Below are positions 56,401 through 64,000 of a stretch of DNA of 64,000 nt, piece after piece. Both the position numbers and the translations under genes were made by a program. The number at the start of each line of letters is the position of its first letter. Positions within the stretch are counted from its first letter, which is position 1. This stretch comes from Aplectana chamaeleonis (taxonomy: Eukaryota > Nematoda > Chromadorea > Rhabditida > Cosmocercidae). The notes below the pieces were generated by a model. It had not been told where the DNA came from. It saw only the letters and a program-made list of their open reading frames with translations, and ran no database searches. The DNA is taken from NCBI GenBank assembly GCA_029168955.1, contig JAPDOI010001316.1, forward strand, positions 1 through 64,000, written 5' to 3'.

Positions 56401-59400
56401 TAGGAGTCATGAGAGTAGGATATTTGAATCCAGCGTGGTCGATTTACCCTGGATACAAATTTTCACCATCTCTGATGAACGCTGAAGATCGCTACACTAT
56501 GTGGGATCACACCTTTCTCAGGTGTGGTCTCACCGGAAGTCGTCAATTTTGAAAAGTAGGAGTCATGAGAGTAGGATATTTGAATCCAGCGTGGTCGATT
56601 TACCCTGGATACAAATTTTCACCATCTCAGATGAAAGCTGAAGATCGCTACACTATATGGGATCACACCTTTCTCAGGTGTGGTCTCACCGGAAGTCGTC
56701 AATTTTGAAAAGTAGGAGTCATGAGAGTAGGATATTTGAATCCAGCGTGGTCGATTTACCCTGGATACAAATTTTCACCATCTCAGATGAAAGCTGAAGA
56801 TCGCTACACTATATGGGATCACACCTTTCTCAGGTGTGGTCTCACCGGAAGTCGTCAATTTTGAAAAGTAGGAGTCATGAGAGTAGGATATTTGAATCCA
56901 GCGTGGTTGATTTACCCTGGATACTATTTTTCACCATCTCAGATGAACGCTGAAGATCGCTACACTATATGGGATCACACCTTTCTCAGGTGTGGTCTCA
57001 CCGGAAGTCGTCAATTTTGAAAAGTAGGAGTCATGAGAGTAGGATATTTGAATCCAGCGTGGTCGATTTACCCTGGATACAAATTTTCACCATCTCAGAT
57101 GAACGCTGAAGATCACTACACTATACGGGATCACACCTTTCTCAGGTGTGGTCTCACCGGAAGTCGTCAATTTTGAAAAGTAGGAGTCATTAGAATAGGA
57201 TATTTGAATCCAGCGTGGTCGATTTACCCTGGGTACAAATTTTCACCATCTCTGATGAACGCTGAAGATCGCTACACTATGTGGGATCACACCTTTCTCA
57301 GGTGTGGTCTCTCCGGAAGTCGTCAATTTTGAAAAGTAGGAGTCATGAGAGTAGGATATTTGAATCCAGCGTGGTCGATTTACCCTGGATACAAATTTTC
57401 ACCATCTCTGATGAACGCTGAAGATCGCTACACTATGTGGGATCACACCTTTCTCAGGTGTGGTCTCTCCGGAAGTCGTCAATTTTGAAAAGTAGGAGTC
57501 ATGAGAGTAGGATATTTGAATCCAGCGTGGTCGATTTACCCTGGATACAAATTTTCACCATCTCTGATGAACGCTGAAGATCGCTACACTATGTGGGATC
57601 ACACCTTTCTCAGGTGTGGTCTCACCGGAAGTCGTCAATTTTGAAAAGTAGGAGTCATGAGAGTAGGATATTTGAATCCAGCGTGGTCGATTTACCCTGG
57701 ATACAAATTTTCACCATCTCAGATGAACGCTGAAGATCGCTACACTATGTGGGATCACACCTTTCTCAGGTGTGGTCTCACCGGAAGTCGTCAATTTTGA
57801 AAAGTAGGAGTCATGAGAGTAGGATATTTGAATCCAGCGTGGTCGATTTACCCTGGATACAAATTTTCACCATCTCAGATGAACGCTGAAGATCGCTACA
57901 CTAGACGGGATCACACCTTTCTCAGGTGTGGTCTCACCGGAAGTCGTCAATTTTGAAAAGTAGGAGTCATGAGAGTAGGATATTTGAATCCAGCGTGGTC
58001 GATTTACCCTGGATACAAATTTTCACCATCTCAGATGAAAGCTGAAGATCGCTACACTATATGGGATCACACCTTTCTCAGGTGTGGTCTCACCGGAAGT
58101 CGTCAATTTTGAAAAGTAGGAGTCATGAGAGTAGGATATTTGAATCCAGCGTGGTCGATTTACCCTGGATACAAATTTTCACCATCTCAGATGAACGCTG
58201 AAGATCGCTACACTATACGGGATCACACCCTTCTCAGGTGTGGTCTCACCGGAAGTCGTCAATTTTGAAAAGTAGGAGTCATGAGAGTAGGATATTTGAA
58301 TCCAGCGTGGTCGATTTACCCTGGATACAAATTTTCACCATCTCAGATGAAAGCTGAAGATCGCTACACTATATGGGATCACACCTTTCTCAGGTGTGGT
58401 CTCACCGGAAGTCGTCAATTTTGAAAAGTAGGAGTCATGAGAGTAGGATATTTGAATCCAGCGTGGTCGATTTACCCTGGATACAAATTTTCACCATCTC
58501 AGATGAACGCTGAAGATCGCTACACTATACGGGATCACACCCTTCTCAGGTGTGGTCTCACCGGAAGTCGTCAATTTTGAAAAGTAGGAGTCATGAGAGT
58601 AGGATATTTGAATCCAGCGTGGTCGATTTACCCTGGATACAAATTTTCACCATCTCAGATGAAAGCTGAAGATCGCTACACTATATGGGATCACACCTTT
58701 CTCAGGTGTGGTCTCACCGGAAGTCGTCAATTTTGAAAAGTAGGAGTCATGAGAGTAGGATATTTGAATCCAGCGTGGTCGATTTACTCTGGATACAAAT
58801 TTTCACCATCTCAGATGAACGCTGAAGATCGCTACACTATACGGGATCACACCTTTCTCAGGTGTGGTCTCACCGGAAGTCGTCAATTTTGAAAAGTAGG
58901 AGTCATGAGAGTAGGATATTTGAATCCAGCGTGGTCGATTTACCCTGGATACAAATTTTCACCATCTCAGATGAACGCTGAAGATCGCTACACTATACGG
59001 GATCACACCTTTCTCAGGTGTGGTCTCACCGGAAGTCGTCAATTTTGAAAAGTAGGAGTCATGAGAGTAGGATATTTGAATCCAGCGTGGTCGATTTACC
59101 CTGGATACAAATTTTCACCATCTCAGATGAAAGCTGAAGATCGCTACACTATATGGGATCACACCTTTCTCAGGTGTGGTCTCACCGGAAGTCGTCAATT
59201 TTGAAAAGTAGGAGTCATGAGAGTAGGATATTTGAATCCAGCGTGGTCGATTTACTCTGGATACAAATTTTCACCATCTCAGATGAACGCTGAAGATCGC
59301 TACACTATACGGGATCACACCTTTCTCAGGTGTGGTCTCACCGGAAGTCGTCAATTTTGAAAAGTAGGAGTCATGAGAGTAGGATATTTGAATCCAGCGT

Positions 59401-62400
59401 GGTCGATTTACCCTGGATACTATTTTTCGCCATCTCAGATGAACGCTGAAGATCGCTACACTATGTGGGATCACACCTTTCTCAGGTGTGGTCTCACCGG
59501 AAGTCGTCAATTTTGAAAAGTAGGAGTCATGAGAGTAGGATATTTGAATCCAGCGTGGTCGATTTACCCTGGATACAAATTTTCACCATCTCAGATGAAC
59601 GCTGAAGATCGCTACACTATACGGGATCACACCCTTCTCAGGTGTGGTCTCAACGGAAGTCGTCATATTTGAAAAGTAGGAGTCATGAGAGTAGGATATT
59701 TGAATCCAGCGTGGTCGATTTACCCTGGATACAAATTTTCACCATCTCAGATGAACGCTGAAGATCGCTACACTATGTGGGATCACACCTTTCTCAGGTG
59801 TGGTCTCACCGGAAGTCGTCAATTTTGAAAAGTAGGAGTCATGAGAGTAGGATATTTGAATCCAGCGTGGTCGATTTACCCTGGATACAAATTTTCACCA
59901 TCTCAGATGAACGCTGAAGATCGCTACACTATACGGGATCACACCTTTCTCAGGTGTGGTCTCACCGGAAGTCGTCAATTTTGAAAAGTAGGAGTCATGA
60001 GAGTAGGATATTTGAATCCAGCGTGGTCGATTTACCCTGGATACAAATTTTCACCATCTCAGATGAACGCTGAAGATCGCTACACTATACGGGATCACAC
60101 CTTTCTCAGGTGTGGTCTCACCGGAAGTCGTCAATTTTGAAAAGTAGGAGTCATGAGAGTAGGATATTTGAATCCAGCGTGGTCGATTTACCCTGGATAC
60201 AAATTTTCACCATCTCAGATGAACGCTGAAGATCGCTACACTATACGGGATCACACCTTTCTCAGGTGTGGTCTCACCGGAAGTCGTCAATTTTGAAAAG
60301 TAGGAGTCATGAGAGTAGGATATTTGAATCCAGCGTGGTCGATTTACCCTGGATACAAATTTTCACCATCTCAGATGAACGCTGAAGATCGCTACACTAT
60401 GTGGGATCACACCTTTCTCAGGTGTGGTCTCACCGGAAGTCGTCAATTTTGAAAAGTAGGAGTCGTGAGAGTAGGATATTTGAATCCAGCGTGGTCGATT
60501 TACTCTGGATACAAATTTTCACCATCTCAGATGAACGCTGAAGATCGCTACACTATACGGGATCACACCTTTCTCAGGTGTGGTCTCACCGGAAGTCGTC
60601 AATTTTGAAAAGTAGGAGTCATGAGAGTAGGATATTTGAATCCAGCGTGGTCGATTTACCCTGGATACAAATTTTCACCATCTCAGATGAACGCTGAAGA
60701 TCGCTACACTATACGGGATCACACCTTTCTCAGGTGTGGTCTCACCGGAAGTCGTCAATTTTGAAAAGTAGGAGTCATGAGAGTAGGATATTTGAATCCA
60801 GCGTGGTCGATTTACCCTGGATACAAATTTTCACCATCTCAGATGAACGCTGAAGATCGCTACACTATACGGGATCACACCCTTCTCAGGTGTGGTCTCA
60901 CCGGAAGTCGTCAATTTTGAAAAGTAGGAGTCATGAGAGTAGGATATTTGAATCCAGCGTGGTCGATTTACCCTGGATACAAATTTTCACCATCTCAGAT
61001 GAAAGCTGAAGATCGCTACACTATATGGGATCACACCTTTCTCAGGTGTGGTCTCACCGGAAGTCGTCAATTTTGAAAAGTAGGAGTCATGAGAGTAGGA
61101 TATTTGAATCCAGCGTGGTTGATTTACCCTGGATACTATTTTTCACCATCTCAGATGAACGCTGAAGATCGCTACACTATGTGGGATCACACCTTTCTCA
61201 GGTGTGGTCTCACCGGAAGTTGTCATATTTGAAAAGTAGGAGTCATGAGAGTAGGATATTTGAATCCAGCGTGGTCGATTTACCCTGGATACAAATTTTC
61301 ACCATCTCTGATGAACGCTGAAGATCGCTACACTATGTGGGATCACACCTTTCTCAGGTGTGGTCTCTCCGGAAGTCGTCAATTTTGAAAAGTAGGAGTC
61401 ATGAGAGTAGGATATTTGAATCCAGCGTGGTCGATTTACCCTGGATACAAATTTTCACCATCTCAGATGAAAGCTGAAGATCGCTACACTATATGGGATC
61501 ACACCTTTCTCAGGTGTGGTCTCACCGGAAGTCGTCAATTTTGAAAAGTAGGAGTCATGAGAGTAGGATATTTGAATCCAGCGTGGTTGATTTACCCTGG
61601 ATACTATTTTTCACCATCTCAGATGAACGCTGAAGATCGCTACACTATGTGGGATCACACCTTTCTCAGGTGTGGTCTCACCGGAAGTTGTCATATTTGA
61701 AAAGTAGGAGTCATGAGAGTAGGATATTTGAATCCAGCGTGGTCGATTTACCCTGGATACAAATTTTCACCATCTCAGATGAACGCTGAAGATCGCTACA
61801 CTATACGGGATCACACCCTTCTCAGGTGTGGTCTCACCGGAAGTCGTCAATTTTGAAAAGTAGGAGTCATGAGAGTAGGATATTTGAATCCAGCGTGGTC
61901 GATTTACCCTGGATACAAATTTTCACCATCTCAGATGAACGCTGAAGATCGCTACACTATACGGGATCACACCTTTCTCAGGTGTGGTCTCACCGGAAGT
62001 CGTCAATTTTGAAAAGTAGGAGTCATGAGAGTAGGATATTTGAATCCAGCGTGGTCGATTTACCCTGGATACTATTTTTCACCATCTCAGATGAACGCTG
62101 AAGATCGCTACACTATACGGGATCACACCTTTCTCAGGTGTGGTCTCACCGGAAGTCGTCATATTTGAAAAGTAGGAGTCATGAGAGTAGGATATTTGAA
62201 TCCAGCGTGGTCGATTTACCCTGGATACAAATTTTCACCATCTCAGATGAACGCTGAAGATCGCTACACTATATGGGATCACACCTTTCTCAGGTGTGGT
62301 CTCACCGGAAGTCGTCAATTTTGAAAAGTAGGAGTCATGAGAGTAGGATATTTGAATCCAGCGTGGTCGATTTACCCTGGATACAAATTTTCACCATCTC

Positions 62401-64000
62401 AGATGAACGCTGAAGATCGCTACACTATACGGGATCACACCTTTCTCAGGTGTGGTCTCACCGGAAGTCGTCAATTTTGAAAAGTAGGAGTCATGAGAGT
62501 AGGATATTTGAATCCAGCGTGGTCGATTTACCCTGGATACAAATTTTCACCATCTCAGATGAAAGCTGAAGATCGCTACACTATATGGGATCACACCTTT
62601 CTCAGGTGTGGTCTCACCGGAAGTCGTCAATTTTGAAAAGTAGGAGTCATGAGAGTAGGATATTTGAATCCAGCGTGGTCGATTTACCCTGGATACAAAT
62701 TTTCACCATCTCAGATGAACGCTGAAGATCGCTACACTATACGGGATCACACCCTTCTCAGGTGTGGTCTCAACGGAAGTCGTCATATTTGAAAAGTAGG
62801 AGTCATGAGAGTAGGATATTTGAATCCAGCGTGGTCGATTTACCCTGGATACAAATTTTCACCATCTCAGATGAACGCTGAAGATCGCTACACTATACGG
62901 GATCACACCCTTCTCAGGTGTGGTCTCACCGGAAGTCGTCAATTTTGAAAAGTAGGAGTCATGAGAGTAGGATATTTGAATCCAGCGTGGTCGATTTACC
63001 CTGGATACAAATTTTCACCATCTCAGATGAACGCTGAAGATCGCTACACTATGTGGGATCACACCTTTCTCAGGTGTGGTCTCACCGGAAGTCGTCAATT
63101 TTGAAAAGTAGGAGTCATGAGAGTAGGATATTTGAATCCAGCGTGGTCGATTTACCCTGGATACAAATTTTCACCATCTCAGATGAACGCTGAAGATCGC
63201 TACACTATACGGGATCACACCTTTCTCAGGTGTGGTCTCACCGGAAGTCGTCAATTTTGAAAAGTAGGAGTCATGAGAGTAGGATATTTGAATCCAGCGT
63301 GGTCGATTTACCCTGGATACAAATTTTCACCATCTCAGATGAACGCTGAAGATCGCTACACTATACGGGATCACACCCTTCTCAGGTGTGGTCTCAACGG
63401 AAGTCGTCATATTTGAAAAGTAGGAGTCATGAGAGTAGGATATTTGAATCCAGCGTGGTCGATTTACCCTGGATACAAATTTTCACCATCTCAGATGAAC
63501 GCTGAAGATCGCTACACTATGTGGGATCACACCTTTCTCAGGTGTGGTCTCACCGGAAGTCGTCAATTTTGAAAAGTAGGAGTCATGAGAGTAGGATATT
63601 TGAATCCAGCGTGGTCGATTTACCCTGGATACAAATTTTCACCATCTCAGATGAACGCTGAAGATCGCTACACTATACGGGATCACACCCTTCTCAGGTG
63701 TGGTCTCACCGGAAGTCGTCAATTTTGAAAAGTAGGAGTCATGAGAGTAGGATATTTGAATCCAGCGTGGTCGATTTACCCTGGATACAAATTTTCACCA
63801 TCTCAGATGAAAGCTGAAGATCGCTACACTATATGGGATCACACCTTTCTCAGGTGTGGTCTCACCGGAAGTCGTCAATTTTGAAAAGTAGGAGTCATGA
63901 GAGTAGGATATTTGAATCCAGCGTGGTCGATTTACCCTGGATACAAATTTTCACCATCTCAGATGAACGCTGAAGATCGCTACACTATGTGGGATCACAC
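53471..64000. repeat. Satellite B homogenised 156-bp core
   Basis: About 67 monomers run to the right edge. After a short transition (53.47-53.9 kb), monomers share GTAGGATATTTGAATCCAGC, CTGGATACAAATTTTCACC and GTCTCACCGGAAGTCGTC. The period is exactly 156 bp (for example 55,501, 55,657, 55,813). Three linked variants circulate: GAACGCTG with ATACGGG, GAAAGCTG with ATATGGG, and GAACGCTG with ATGTGGG. A stem-loop CACACCT-TTCTC-AGGTGTG (55,416-55,434) is present in nearly every monomer. Short open frames at 55,371 and 59,271 are repeat artefacts. Confidence 0.96.

Noticed and set aside
55371..59510. Two identical 79-codon minus-strand frames at 55,371-55,610 and 59,271-59,510
   Set aside because: Both are satellite B monomers; the identity reflects array homogenisation, spaced 25 monomers apart.

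Overview
This is a repeat-dominated window of a eukaryotic, almost certainly metazoan, nuclear genome. It looks like heterochromatin: two unrelated satellite arrays flank about 18 kb of lower-GC DNA packed with broken and non-autonomous transposable elements. I see no intact host gene. The second retrotransposon (38.2-42.6 kb) has the ORF1/endonuclease/RT layout and (AATA)n tail typical of CR1-type elements that are common in nematodes. A nematode is my best guess, but nothing here proves the phylum.

Layout. (1) 1-29,362: a 42-bp, ~67% GC satellite in one orientation, about 700 units, continuing beyond the left edge. All six frames of its consensus lack stop codons, so it produces dozens of spurious long ORFs (up to 2,268 codons) that should not be called genes. 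(2) 29,363-30,376: junction DNA with an inverted repeat and an ATTCG-type tract. (3) 30,377-33,827: a non-LTR retrotransposon (PHD finger, APE endonuclease, RT, C-terminal zinc knuckle). It carries one frameshift and is bounded by a 12-bp target-site duplication, which can be proved because a related, empty, inverted copy of the target lies at 37,150-37,330. (4) 34,520-35,873: a TTAA-flanked piggyBac-type non-autonomous element. (5) 36,231-36,745: a foldback repeat. (6) ~38,190-42,597: a decayed CR1-like retrotransposon. (7) 43,635-45,281: an element with ~180-bp terminal inverted repeats and an 8-bp target duplication, containing nested foldbacks. (8) 45,364-45,495: a TATA/initiator/donor/Sm-like/hairpin series that resembles a small RNA gene. 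(9) 46,022-46,421: a TA-flanked MITE. (10) ~47,143-64,000: a second satellite with a 156-bp monomer, plus 108-bp units lacking a hairpin segment, continuing beyond the right edge. It is interrupted by a 683-bp foldback element and a 2,657-bp TIR element.

Satellite B runs from diverged monomers at its left edge, through a 420-bp higher-order repeat, to a homogenised core after ~53.9 kb. This is the pattern expected when unequal exchange homogenises the interior of an array. The transposons share no pathway. They record successive insertions into inert DNA, and their target duplications and TIRs are the most informative signals here. No restored protein is given for the broken elements.
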